From Acidimicrobiales bacterium (GTDB lineage Bacteria > Actinomycetota > Acidimicrobiia > Acidimicrobiales > Iamiaceae), in NCBI GenBank assembly GCA_020439505.1, contig JAGQSO010000093.1:1-32369 (forward strand): DNA of 32,369 bases. The letters run 5' to 3'. The translations under genes and the position numbers were made by a program. This document shows positions 18,811-25,531 of the stretch, one piece after another. Below the pieces are notes generated by a model. It ran no database searches, was not told the DNA's origin, and worked only from the letters and a program-made list of their open reading frames with translations. How positions within the stretch are numbered: position 1 is the stretch's first letter; each line of letters begins with the position of its first letter.

Positions 18811-18817
18811 GGCCACG

Positions 18818-19045
18818 ATGAGCAGAACGATCGGCATCACGGGGTCAGCATCGGCTACGGGGGCAACCACCCGGGTGCTGAAGGCCGCCGACAACCAGGC
18901 GATCGGGATCGACCAGCCGGAAGCGGAGGTACGGGTGCAATTCCTGCTCGACCCGCCCGCTCGGTTCCTGTCTGGTGCGGGGAGCTCTGCCCGCGGTGGA
19001 ATCGACGCTTGGCTCCGCACCGATGACCGGCAGGCACCTCTGTGA
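18818..19045 (+). pseudogene. Internally deleted short-chain dehydrogenase remnant
   Basis: A 75-residue ORF. Its first 37 residues, MSRTIGITGSASATGATTR followed by AIGIDQPEAEV, match the start of SDR enzymes (TGSASGIGAATR, then a strand ending VIGVD and xAEV), with the glycine motif damaged (GIG is ATG). The remaining part, FLLDPPARFLSGAGSS then GGIDAWLRTDDRQAPL, matches the SDR C-terminus (FLLSPxARFxTG, VDGGxDALLRPDDWPxP). About 170-190 residues, including the catalytic Ser-Tyr-Lys, are missing, yet the frame is kept. It has a leaderless promoter, and its TGA overlaps the GTG of the LLM gene, so it may persist as a translational leader for that gene. Confidence 0.6.
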
Positions 19046-19935
19046 GTGCGACCGGCCTGCGGTGGGCTGTCCCGCTGCCTATGACCCGGCCCGAAGAGCT
19101 CCTTCCTTTGGCCCGGCGCATCGACGACCTCGGCTACGACACAATCATGCTGCCCGATTCGGTGTTCTTCCCGGAGTCGGTCAGCGCCGACTATCCCTAT
19201 TCCGACGGCGGCGGGCGCTTCTGGAGCCCGGAGACACCATTCGTCGACCCGTTCGTGGCGATACCGGCGATGGCCGCAGTCACCGAGCGGGTCCGATTCG
19301 TGACCAACGTCGCCAAGGTCCCCCTGCGCAACCCGCTGCTACTGGCCAAGCAGATCGCCTCGATCGCTGTGATGAGCGACAACCGCTTCGCTCTCGGGGT
19401 CGGCCTCGGTTGGATCCCCGAAGAATTCACCTGGTGCGGAACCAACATGGCGACGCGCGGCGCCCGTACCGACGAGGCAATCGAGATCATCCAACTGGTC
19501 TGCGCTGGCCAGGGACCACAGTGGGTCGAGTACCACGGCTCCCACCACCAGTTCGGCCGACTGATGATCAGCCCTGCACCTTCCCAACCCGTCACCGTGA
19601 TGGGTGGCGGACACAGCGAACCGGCACTGAGGCGAGCAGCGCAGCGATGCGACGGATGGATCTCGGTGCAGTCGACGTTCGATGAGTTGGCCTCGGCGAT
19701 CGACCGGCTCAGCCACCTCCGTGCCGAGTCCAGCCGTAGGCACCTCCCATTCGAGATCAGCGCTCTTTGCACCGAGGCGTTCGACGCCGAGTCCTTCGAG
19801 CGACTCGCCTCCCTTGGTGTACACGAGGCACAGGTGCTTCCCTGGTACTTCTACGGCGGTGACCCCGAAGATCTCGACGTACGCCTGAGGGCGCTCGAGC
19901 GCTTCGCCGCAGATGTGATCAACCCATCGCGCTAA
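19042..19935 (+). CDS. LLM class F420-dependent oxidoreductase
   Basis: A 297-residue TIM-barrel protein of the luciferase-like monooxygenase family, F420-dependent branch. LPMTRPEELLPLARRIDDLGYDTIMLPDSVFFPE, VTERVRFVTNVAKVPLRNPLLLAKQIASIAVMSDNRFALGVGLGW and TRGARTDEAIEIIQLV are family blocks; PVTVMGGGHSEPALRRAAQRCDGWI closes the cofactor pocket. It probably uses F420 or FMN for redox of an unknown small molecule. The start is GTG 19042, overlapping the stop of the SDR remnant; ATG 19081 would lose the first beta strand. It is in the TetR-controlled cluster with an NTF2-like protein, suggesting a shared catabolic or modification pathway. Confidence 0.88.
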   Translation: MSATGLRWAVPLPMTRPEELLPLARRIDDLGYDTIMLPDSVFFPESVSADYPYSDGGGRFWSPETPFVDPFVAIPAMAAVTERVRFVTNVAKVPLRNPLLLAKQIASIAVMSDNRFALGVGLGWIPEEFTWCGTNMATRGARTDEAIEIIQLVCAGQGPQWVEYHGSHHQFGRLMISPAPSQPVTVMGGGHSEPALRRAAQRCDGWISVQSTFDELASAIDRLSHLRAESSRRHLPFEISALCTEAFDAESFERLASLGVHEAQVLPWYFYGGDPEDLDVRLRALERFAADVINPSR

Positions 19936-19936
19936 G

Positions 19937-19950
19937 GACCCGTGCGGGTC
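19937..19950 (+). terminator. Weak terminator-like hairpin between LLM and tetR
   Basis: GACCCG-TG-CGGGTC just after the LLM stop, with a larger GGACC/GGTCC flank and a T-rich stretch about 25 nt later. The loop is very short, so the call is weak. Confidence 0.25.
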
Positions 19951-19989
19951 GGTCCAGCCGTCGTCGCTGGTCTGTCTTTTCCAGGCGAG

Positions 19990-20640
19990 TCAGGCCACGG
20001 TGGTGATTCCGTCAGATGCCGTGGGCATGGCGGTCAACAGACCGACGAGCATCGTGACGATCTCTGCACCAGATTCGGACGGGTCGGTGGTCGATCCCTG
20101 CTCGATCCGACGCTCCCGGTCCGCGGCGAGGGCGAACTCCGTCGTGTTCATCGCGAAAAGGCGGCGCCGCGGATCGACGACACCGTGCTCGGCCAGCAAT
20201 CGCTCGAGCCGAATCACGAGGATCCGCGCCGTCGGACTCCGGTCATAGCGAAGCGGGTCGCGGTCTGCGATCACCGGATGGTTGACGATGCGCTGGAAGA
20301 AGCGAGCGTAGGCGCCTGCGTCGGGATCGGTAGCCGAGTCGAGCACGGGCAGAGCGATGATCTCGACCATCGACCGGATGTCGTCGCCTCGACCCGAAGC
20401 TTCGTGGTCGGCGAGCATCCGGATACGAGCAGCCTCGTGCTGGGCGACACGCCGGTCGAGCACCGCTTCCACGAGACCGGCCCGCGTCTTGAAGTGGTAC
20501 TGCACGGCCGAGTTGTTCCGCTGGTCAGCGGCAGCACCGATCTCGCGGAGCGGGACGTCCACCCCCCGCTCGGCGATCATCCGCTCAGCGGCAGTGAGGA
20601 TTGCCGTCTTACTGTCGACGGCTTTGGGTCGATCGACCAT
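19990..20640 (-). CDS. TetR/AcrR family transcriptional regulator
   Basis: A 216-residue regulator. The N-terminal DNA-binding domain is SKTAILTAAERMIAERGVDVPLREIGAAADQRNNSAVQYHFKTRAGLVEAVL, with the helix-turn-helix in LREIGAAADQRNNSAVQYHF. The C-terminal part is an all-helical ligand domain with no specific family call. The start is ATG 20640: TTGACT-17-TACGTT ends 6 nt before it, giving a leaderless transcript; the frame extends to 20760 but crosses the promoter. An operator lies 54-71 nt upstream and a matching one controls the NTF2/LLM divergent pair, so it probably represses itself and that cluster. It is convergent with the LLM gene. Confidence 0.92.
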   Translation of the reverse strand: MVDRPKAVDSKTAILTAAERMIAERGVDVPLREIGAAADQRNNSAVQYHFKTRAGLVEAVLDRRVAQHEAARIRMLADHEASGRGDDIRSMVEIIALPVLDSATDPDAGAYARFFQRIVNHPVIADRDPLRYDRSPTARILVIRLERLLAEHGVVDPRRRLFAMNTTEFALAADRERRIEQGSTTDPSESGAEIVTMLVGLLTAMPTASDGITTVA

Positions 20641-20646
20641 GGGCCG

Positions 20647-20675
20647 AACGTAAGGACGCCGGTCCCGAAAGTCAA
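20647..20675 (-). promoter_or_regulatory. tetR leaderless promoter
   Basis: On the minus strand TTGACT (20675-20670) and TACGTT (20652-20647) are 17 nt apart, with the ATG 6 nt beyond. The -35 lies 18 nt from operator copy 2, and the whole segment aligns with the rightward promoter at 18782-18818. Confidence 0.6.
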
Positions 20676-20685
20676 GTCTCCCTCC

Positions 20686-20714
20686 TTGACAATCTAAGCA
20701 CACACACTTAGCCA
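20686..20714 (+). promoter_or_regulatory. Rightward promoter with operator in its spacer, no obvious gene downstream
   Basis: TTGACA (20686-20691) and TAGCCA (20709-20714) are 17 nt apart with operator copy 2 in the spacer, the mirror image of the leftward promoter at 18743-18771. Downstream on the plus strand lies only sequence antisense to the VOC gene, so this may be a relic or an antisense promoter. Confidence 0.45.
20694..20711. promoter_or_regulatory. TetR-type operator copy 2 (CTAAG-N8-CTTAG)
   Basis: CTAAGCACACACACTTAG shares both 5-bp arms, the 8-nt spacer and the first CAC of the spacer with copy 1 at 18746. It lies upstream of tetR, consistent with autoregulation. Confidence 0.7.
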
Positions 20715-20884
20715 CCCGCGTAACCCACGCTGATTCGACCATCGACACGCTCGGCAACAAAGCACACGTGTGCGGGCGCTTCCGACCGCAGCGTCGGTTC
20801 TGCCGCTGGTCTCGAGTTTCGTCCTGCCCTCAGCGCGTGAGGCGGCTGGAACCACCGTCGCACGCGTTTCGCCCCACTCTGGCG

Positions 20885-21262
20885 CTACTCAGGCGTGTGG
20901 CAAACCGCCTCGACGTTGTTTCCGTCGGGGTCGCGCACGAAGGCTCCGAAGTAGCCGGGGTGATAGATCGGCCACTCCTTCGGCTCGTGCAGCACCTCGG
21001 CACCCATGGCGACCGCGGCGTCGAAGAAGGCCCGTACCGCGTCGCGGCTCTCGGCCACGAAGGCAATGTGGTTCTCGCGCCAGCCGGTGTGATCGTCGGA
21101 CAACGGGCCGATCCAGAAATCGGGCACAGGCGGGATGCCATAACCGATGACGCACTCGTTCGGCTCCATCAGCCTGGTTGCTCCGAGTGGCGCCAACACC
21201 ACGTCGTAGAAGGCAGCGCTCACCGCCACGTCGTTGCACTGAATTCCGAGATGATCGATCAT
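20885..21262 (-). CDS. VOC family protein (glyoxalase/dioxygenase-like)
   Basis: A 125-residue vicinal-oxygen-chelate protein. MIDHLGIQCNDVAVSAAFYDVVLAPLG opens the first module, and ENHIAFVAESRDAVRAFFDAAVAMGAEVL plus GYFGAFVRDPDGNNVEAVCH the second. Likely metal ligands are His4, His65 and Glu118. The substrate is unknown; lengths and layout match many single-domain lyase- or dioxygenase-like members. The ATG lies inside a perfect 28-bp palindrome (21243-21270), and no good Shine-Dalgarno is seen. It is upstream of tetR on the same strand, with a 244-nt gap. Confidence 0.88.
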   Translation of the reverse strand: MIDHLGIQCNDVAVSAAFYDVVLAPLGATRLMEPNECVIGYGIPPVPDFWIGPLSDDHTGWRENHIAFVAESRDAVRAFFDAAVAMGAEVLHEPKEWPIYHPGYFGAFVRDPDGNNVEAVCHTPE

Positions 21263-21270
21263 CTCGGAAT
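21243..21270. promoter_or_regulatory. Perfect 28-bp palindrome overlapping the VOC start codon
   Basis: ATTCCGAGATGATC is followed directly by its reverse complement. On the minus strand it covers 8 nt before the ATG and the first 20 nt of coding sequence, so the RNA could fold into a stem of up to 12 bp hiding the start codon, or the DNA could be an operator. Confidence 0.7.
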
Positions 21271-21411
21271 GATTTCAGACACCGGCAAGGCCATGCAGCT
21301 GCACCGCTGTCACGTGTCGAGCGTCCCTAAGGCGCGTGGTGGCCGCTGGCACCCGTCGACCGTGAGGGCCGTTGTGGCCTCGCTCGCCCTCGGCGCCGAG
21401 GCCGTTCCGGC

Positions 21412-21687
21412 ATGACCCAATACGAAACCGCCGAGGGTTTCACGGTAGAGGTGGACCCCGATAGCCGTACCGGCTGGGTCAGTGGCCGTACCGGTATGAC
21501 CCTTGCTGCCATAGTCACCCCGAACGGTGCCAGTTTCTTGTCAGACTCCGGGAGCGACTACCGCCGCCACCAGTTCCCGACCCTGGTGGTGGACGTGCTG
21601 GCCCACCTATCGGGAGAGCTTGTGCAGAAGCTTGGCAACTTGCTGGAGGATGCCTTAGCCACCGCTGACGCCCAAGATGTCCCGTGA
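21412..21687 (+). CDS. Small hypothetical protein
   Basis: A 91-residue ORF starting MTQYETAEGFTVEVDPDSRTGWVSGRTGMTLAAIVTPNG and ending in a helix LVVDVLAHLSGELVQKLGNLLEDALA. It is acidic with no recognised family, signal or membrane segment. No strong Shine-Dalgarno or -10 precedes the ATG. It is the only reasonable ORF in a 576-nt space between the VOC gene and the MmyB-type regulator gene. Existence of the protein is uncertain. Confidence 0.4.
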   Translation: MTQYETAEGFTVEVDPDSRTGWVSGRTGMTLAAIVTPNGASFLSDSGSDYRRHQFPTLVVDVLAHLSGELVQKLGNLLEDALATADAQDVP

Positions 21688-21838
21688 CCAAAGCACCTCT
21701 GTCCGATCGTTTCCGGCGCCGGCGATGATGACGACGATCTCGCTTGCCATGGGTGGTCTCGTTCTCGATTGCGCGTTCGTCAGGACCGTGGCGTGCTCGG
21801 TCGACACGCGGGAGGGACGCGTGGGTGCTGGGGTGCCG

Positions 21839-22726
21839 TTAGCCCGGGTGGGTGTCTGACGGCTCGGTTGCCGCTTCGCGTGGCTGCGCAGCCCAACTGG
21901 CGAGCAAGCCGAGTGCTTCCGCGGTCCGCGACGCGGGCTCCGCGGCGTAGACGAGGATGCGCTGACCCGCGTCGTTGGGCAGGTGCAGCGCTTCGTAGGT
22001 GAGGGTGAGATCGCCGACGAGGGGATGGTGGAGGTGCTTGACGGTGGCGCAGGAGAGCTGGACGTTGTGGGCGGCCCAGCGGACCCGGAAGTCGTCGCTG
22101 CGGGTGGACAGCTCGCCGACAAGGTCGGAGAGACGCCGGTCGTAGGGGTCGCGGCCGGCCTCAGCCCGGAGTATGGCGACCGAGTCGTTGGCGATCGTGT
22201 CCCAGTCGGTGAAGAACTCGGCGGCATGGGGGTCGAGGAACACGAACCGGGCGATGTTGACCGGCCGTGATGCGCTGTCGAACAGCGGCGCGTAGAGCGC
22301 GGCGCCGAGCGGGTTGGTGGCCAGCACGTCAAGGCGGGCGTTGCGTACGTAGGCGGGGTGATCGACGAGCCCGTGGATGATCTGCTGCACCGTGGGCCGG
22401 ACCCGTTCCTGTTTGGCCGGCCGTCGTGGAGTGCGGGTGGTGTTGATCTGGCGGGCGAGGTCGAACAGGTGTGCCCGTTCGGCGGTGTCGAGCTGCAGCG
22501 CTCGGGCGACGGCGTCCAACACGTCATCGGATGCGCTTCCCACCTTGCCGCGCTCGAGGCGAGTGAAGTATTCGACGCTGATTCCCGCCAGCAGGGCGAC
22601 CTCTTCACGCCGCAGCCCCTTGACCCGTCGGTTACGTCCGAAGGCTGGGAGCCCGGCCATCTCAGGGGTGATACGAGCCCGGCGCGACGTCAAGAAGTCA
22701 CTCAACTCGGCAGGGACGTCGTCCAT
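21839..22726 (-). CDS. MmyB-type helix-turn-helix transcriptional regulator
   Basis: A 295-residue regulator. The Xre-type HTH is at about 35-80 with the hallmark VKGLRREEVALLAGISVEYFTRLERG. The C-terminal MmyB-like ligand domain (about 105-265) has LVDHPAYVRNARLDVLATNPLGAALY, ARFVFLDPHAAEFFTDWDTIANDSVAILRAEAGRDPYD and HLHHPLVGDLTLTYEALHLPND; relatives bind fatty-acid-like ligands. The ATG at 22726 has a leaderless-type TAGCGT 7 nt upstream and no Shine-Dalgarno; the open frame to 23254 is antisense to the cupin gene. Such regulators usually control a divergent redox gene set, here the cupin-ADH-DUF2255-SDR-LtrA operon. Confidence 0.93.
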   Translation of the reverse strand: MDDVPAELSDFLTSRRARITPEMAGLPAFGRNRRVKGLRREEVALLAGISVEYFTRLERGKVGSASDDVLDAVARALQLDTAERAHLFDLARQINTTRTPRRPAKQERVRPTVQQIIHGLVDHPAYVRNARLDVLATNPLGAALYAPLFDSASRPVNIARFVFLDPHAAEFFTDWDTIANDSVAILRAEAGRDPYDRRLSDLVGELSTRSDDFRVRWAAHNVQLSCATVKHLHHPLVGDLTLTYEALHLPNDAGQRILVYAAEPASRTAEALGLLASWAAQPREAATEPSDTHPG

Positions 22727-22733
22727 GGCAGCC

Positions 22734-22739
22734 ACGCTA
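22734..22739 (-). promoter_or_regulatory. Candidate leaderless -10 (TAGCGT) for the MmyB-type regulator
   Basis: TAGCGT on the minus strand ends 7 nt before the regulator ATG. The position 17 nt further upstream, where a -35 would lie, is partly covered by the AGGGAGTCCCT palindrome. Confidence 0.4.
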
Positions 22740-22757
22740 GGGCGCGGTTTGTCGATG

Positions 22758-22768
22758 AGGGAGTCCCT
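22758..22768. promoter_or_regulatory. Candidate operator AGGGAGTCCCT between divergent genes
   Basis: An 11-bp odd palindrome (AGGGA-G-TCCCT) between the MmyB-type regulator and the cupin operon. A second CCCCT follows 12 nt later. The location at the regulator's expected -35 suggests autoregulation and control of the divergent operon. Confidence 0.45.
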
Positions 22769-22828
22769 GCTGGTGCCCCTCTCAGCTGGGCCTCCCACGT
22801 GATGGCGGCCGGTGGTTGGCTGAACCCC

Positions 22829-23239
22829 ATGGAGATCATCGACACACCCACCACCGCCAAAGGGCCCGCCGAGTGGTTCACCGGCGACGTCTGGATCGAC
22901 ATAGTCATCCCCCAAGACGGCCGAACCCAAGGCCGCGCCGCGTTCGTGCACTTCACGCCCGGCGCACGCACCGCCTGGCACAAGCACTGCAACGGCCAGA
23001 CCTTGCGCGTCACCGAAGGTATCGGCCTCACCCAAGTCCGCGGCGGCGACGTCACCATCATCCGTCCCGGCGACACCATCTGGTGCTCCCCCGATGAGTG
23101 GCACTGGCACGGTGCCGCCCCCGACCACTTCATGACGCACCTCGCAGCGTGGGACAGCCTGCGCGAGGGGCAGGCCGGCCCCGAAACCGAGTGGGGCGAC
23201 CACGTCACCGACGACGAGTACCAGAGCCGTCACACCTGA
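22829..23239 (+). CDS. Cupin domain protein
   Basis: A 136-residue single cupin. Motif 1 is FTPGARTAWHKHCNGQTLRV, with His51, His53 and Gln57 as likely metal ligands; motif 2 is IRPGDTIWCSPDEWHWHGA with His92 and His94. It resembles the small manganese cupins related to mandelonitrile lyase or quercetin dioxygenase-like proteins. Start choice is not firm: ATG 22829 (used) or ATG 22802, which would add MAAGGWLNP. It is the first gene of the operon divergent from the MmyB-type regulator; the next gene starts 32 nt downstream. Confidence 0.88.
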   Translation: MEIIDTPTTAKGPAEWFTGDVWIDIVIPQDGRTQGRAAFVHFTPGARTAWHKHCNGQTLRVTEGIGLTQVRGGDVTIIRPGDTIWCSPDEWHWHGAAPDHFMTHLAAWDSLREGQAGPETEWGDHVTDDEYQSRHT

Positions 23240-23271
23240 TCCGACCCCGTTCAATACGAGGAGCAGTACCC

Positions 23272-24309
23272 ATGCGAGCAGCGATCTTCCAGGGACCCTC
23301 CGACATCACCGTTGGCGAACGACCCGACCCGGCCATCGAGGCACCGACCGACGCGATCGTGCGGGTCGTGCTGGCGTGCGTGTGCGGGTCGGACCTCTGG
23401 TACTACCGGGGCGAATCCGAACATCCGGTCGGTTCGATCGGCCACGAGTTCATCGGCATAGTCACCGACATCGGCTCCGAGGTAGCCGGTGTCGCGGTCG
23501 GTGACCTCGTCATCGCCCCGTTCATCATCAGCGATGGTTCCTGTCCACACTGCCTCAACGGGTCCACGATCTCCTGCGTCCAAGGGACGCTGTTCGGCAA
23601 CGGCACGATCGACGGCGGCCAGGGCGAAGCGGTCCGGGTGCCCCTCGCCAGCTCCACGCTCGTCCGGGTCCCCGGGAGCGGGCACTCCGACGCGGTTCTC
23701 AAGTCGCTGCTGACGCTGTCGGACGTGATGTCGACCGGGCACCACGCCGCGGTCAGTGCTGGTGTGAAGCCGGGCGACACCGTGGCGGTGGTCGGCGATG
23801 GCGCGGTTGGGCTCTCCGCGGTGCTGGCGGCCAAGCGCCTCGGTGCCGAGCGGATAATCGCGCTCAGCCGCCACCCGGATCGTCAGGAGGTCGCCCGCTG
23901 GTTCGGAGCTACCGACATCGTCGAGGCCCGCGGCACCGAAGGCGAACAGGAGGTGCTCGAGCTGACCGCGGGGATCGGCGTCGACGCCGCCCTCGAGTGC
24001 GTCGGCACCCAGCAGTCGATCGACACCACGGCGGCGATCGCCCGTCCCGGTTCGGTCATCGGCATCGTCGGTGTTCCTCACGGTGAGGTCCCGTTCAACC
24101 CGACGTTCTTCGCCAACATCGGCTGGCGAGGAGGGCCGGCCCCGTCGAGGCTCTACATCCCCGAACTGATGACCGATGTCCTCGACGGCACCATCAATCC
24201 CGGTGTGGTCCTCGACTACGAGACCGACCTCGACCACACACCCGAGGCGTACGCGGCGATGGACGAACGGCGGGCCATCAAGTCGTTGATCCGGGTGAGC
24301 GCACCATGA
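23272..24309 (+). CDS. Zinc-dependent alcohol dehydrogenase family protein
   Basis: A 345-residue medium-chain dehydrogenase/reductase. Catalytic zinc ligands are Cys38 (CVCGSDLW) and the GHE at 57-59; Asp151 is at the usual third-ligand position. The structural-zinc loop keeps only three cysteines (Cys91, Cys94, Cys102 in SCPHCLNGSTISC), as in a known subfamily. The NAD(P)-binding motif is VVGDGAVGLSAVLAAKRLGA. It oxidises or reduces an unknown alcohol/aldehyde. GAGGAG precedes the ATG at good spacing. Its TGA overlaps the ATG of the DUF2255 gene. Confidence 0.92.
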   Translation: MRAAIFQGPSDITVGERPDPAIEAPTDAIVRVVLACVCGSDLWYYRGESEHPVGSIGHEFIGIVTDIGSEVAGVAVGDLVIAPFIISDGSCPHCLNGSTISCVQGTLFGNGTIDGGQGEAVRVPLASSTLVRVPGSGHSDAVLKSLLTLSDVMSTGHHAAVSAGVKPGDTVAVVGDGAVGLSAVLAAKRLGAERIIALSRHPDRQEVARWFGATDIVEARGTEGEQEVLELTAGIGVDAALECVGTQQSIDTTAAIARPGSVIGIVGVPHGEVPFNPTFFANIGWRGGPAPSRLYIPELMTDVLDGTINPGVVLDYETDLDHTPEAYAAMDERRAIKSLIRVSAP

Positions 24310-24713
24310 GCACCTGGACACCAGGCCAGAGCCACCGGGTCGGCTCGGCGACCGAGCTGGACCTCGCGTCGAAGTGGGCGGACGGCTCGATGTCGGGCTA
24401 CACGACGATGTGGGTGGTCGCGGTGGCCGGTGAGGTCTATGTCCGGTCCGCGGGTGGACCCGACCGGCCCTGGTATCGCCGGGCCCTAGCCTGCGGGAGC
24501 GGCCGCATCCGTGCTGGAGGCATCGAGGTCGACGTCACCTTCGATACCGCCAGCACCGAGGCTCCCCACGACGCGATCGACGCCGAGTACCACGCCAAGT
24601 ACGACCGCTACGGGCCCGGACCGGTCGGCCACGTCACCGGCACCGCGAGCCATCCCGTGACGATCCGACTCGTCCCCCTCGACACCGCGAACCCGACAGG
24701 AGAACCGACATGA
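24306..24713 (+). CDS. DUF2255 family protein
   Basis: A 135-residue protein. LDLASKWADGSMSGYTTMWVVAVAGEVYVRSAGGPDRPWYRRALACGSGRIRAGGIEVDVTF and DAIDAEYHAKYDRYG are typical of DUF2255, a small split-barrel-like family often found next to oxidoreductases. The role is unknown; F420- or flavin-related binding is conceivable but not shown. ATGA overlaps join it to the genes on both sides. Confidence 0.85.
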   Translation: MSTWTPGQSHRVGSATELDLASKWADGSMSGYTTMWVVAVAGEVYVRSAGGPDRPWYRRALACGSGRIRAGGIEVDVTFDTASTEAPHDAIDAEYHAKYDRYGPGPVGHVTGTASHPVTIRLVPLDTANPTGEPT

Positions 24714-25531
24714 CCGACGTGACCGTGGTGATCGGCGCTGGCGGTATAGGCCAAGCCATCGCCCGACGCATCAGCAGCGGCCGCCACGTCGTGGTGGCCA
24801 ACCACAGCCAGGACTCCGCCGACGCGGCCGCCGCACAGCTCGAAGCCGCCGGGTTCACGACCACCGCCATGGCCGCCGACATCTCCGACCGCGAAATGAT
24901 CCAAGCCGTCGCTGCCACGGCACAGCAGATCGGACCGATCGCAGCGATGGTGCAAGCAGCAGGCGTGTCACCGTCCCAGGCACCGATCGACGCGATCCTG
25001 CGGGTCGACCTCTACGGCACCGCCATGGTGCTCGAAGAGTTCGGCAAGGTCATGGCGCCAGGCGGATCCGGCGTGGTGATCTCGTCGCAGTCCGGCTACC
25101 GCATGCCCGCCCTCACCGCCGACCAAGACCGGCTCCTCGCCACCACACCAGCCGAGCACCTCTTGGACCTGGACTTCGTGAAGGGCGTCGCCGACACGCT
25201 CCACGCCTACCAGATGTCGAAACGCTGCAACTCGCTACGGGTCCGGGGAGAAGCGGTCCGCTGGGCCGAACGAGGGGCCCGGATCAACTCCATCAGCCCC
25301 GGGATCATCGTCACACCCCTGGCCCACGACGAGCTCTACGGCGAACGCGCCGACTTTTACCAAGCCATGCTGCACAAGATGCCCGCTGGTCGGGCCGGCA
25401 CTCCCGACGAGGTCGCCGCGCTCGCCGCCCACATCATGGGCCCCGAAGGCGGCTTCATCACCGGCAGCGACTTCCTCATCGACGGCGGCGCCACCGCCGA
25501 CTTCTTCTACGGGCCGCCAGAACGATCATGA
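24710..25531 (+). CDS. Short-chain dehydrogenase/reductase
   Basis: A 273-residue SDR. The cofactor motif is VVIGAGGIGQAIARR (glycines 9-14), the acidic residue MAADISD follows the third strand, the catalytic serine is in VVISSQSGY and the YxxxK is Tyr167/Lys171 in AYQMSKRCN. The C-terminus GFITGSDFLIDGGATADFF is the classic SDR end. About 30 extra residues (ALTADQDRLLATTPAEHLLDLDFVKGVADTLH) separate the serine and tyrosine blocks, a feature of a subset of SDRs. It is coupled on both sides by ATGA overlaps. Confidence 0.92.
   Translation: MTDVTVVIGAGGIGQAIARRISSGRHVVVANHSQDSADAAAAQLEAAGFTTTAMAADISDREMIQAVAATAQQIGPIAAMVQAAGVSPSQAPIDAILRVDLYGTAMVLEEFGKVMAPGGSGVVISSQSGYRMPALTADQDRLLATTPAEHLLDLDFVKGVADTLHAYQMSKRCNSLRVRGEAVRWAERGARINSISPGIIVTPLAHDELYGERADFYQAMLHKMPAGRAGTPDEVAALAAHIMGPEGGFITGSDFLIDGGATADFFYGPPERS

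Noticed and set aside
20768..21415. 215-codon plus-strand frame downstream of the orphan promoter
   Set aside because: It is almost entirely antisense to the VOC gene and shows no family motif; the promoter is reported but not this ORF.
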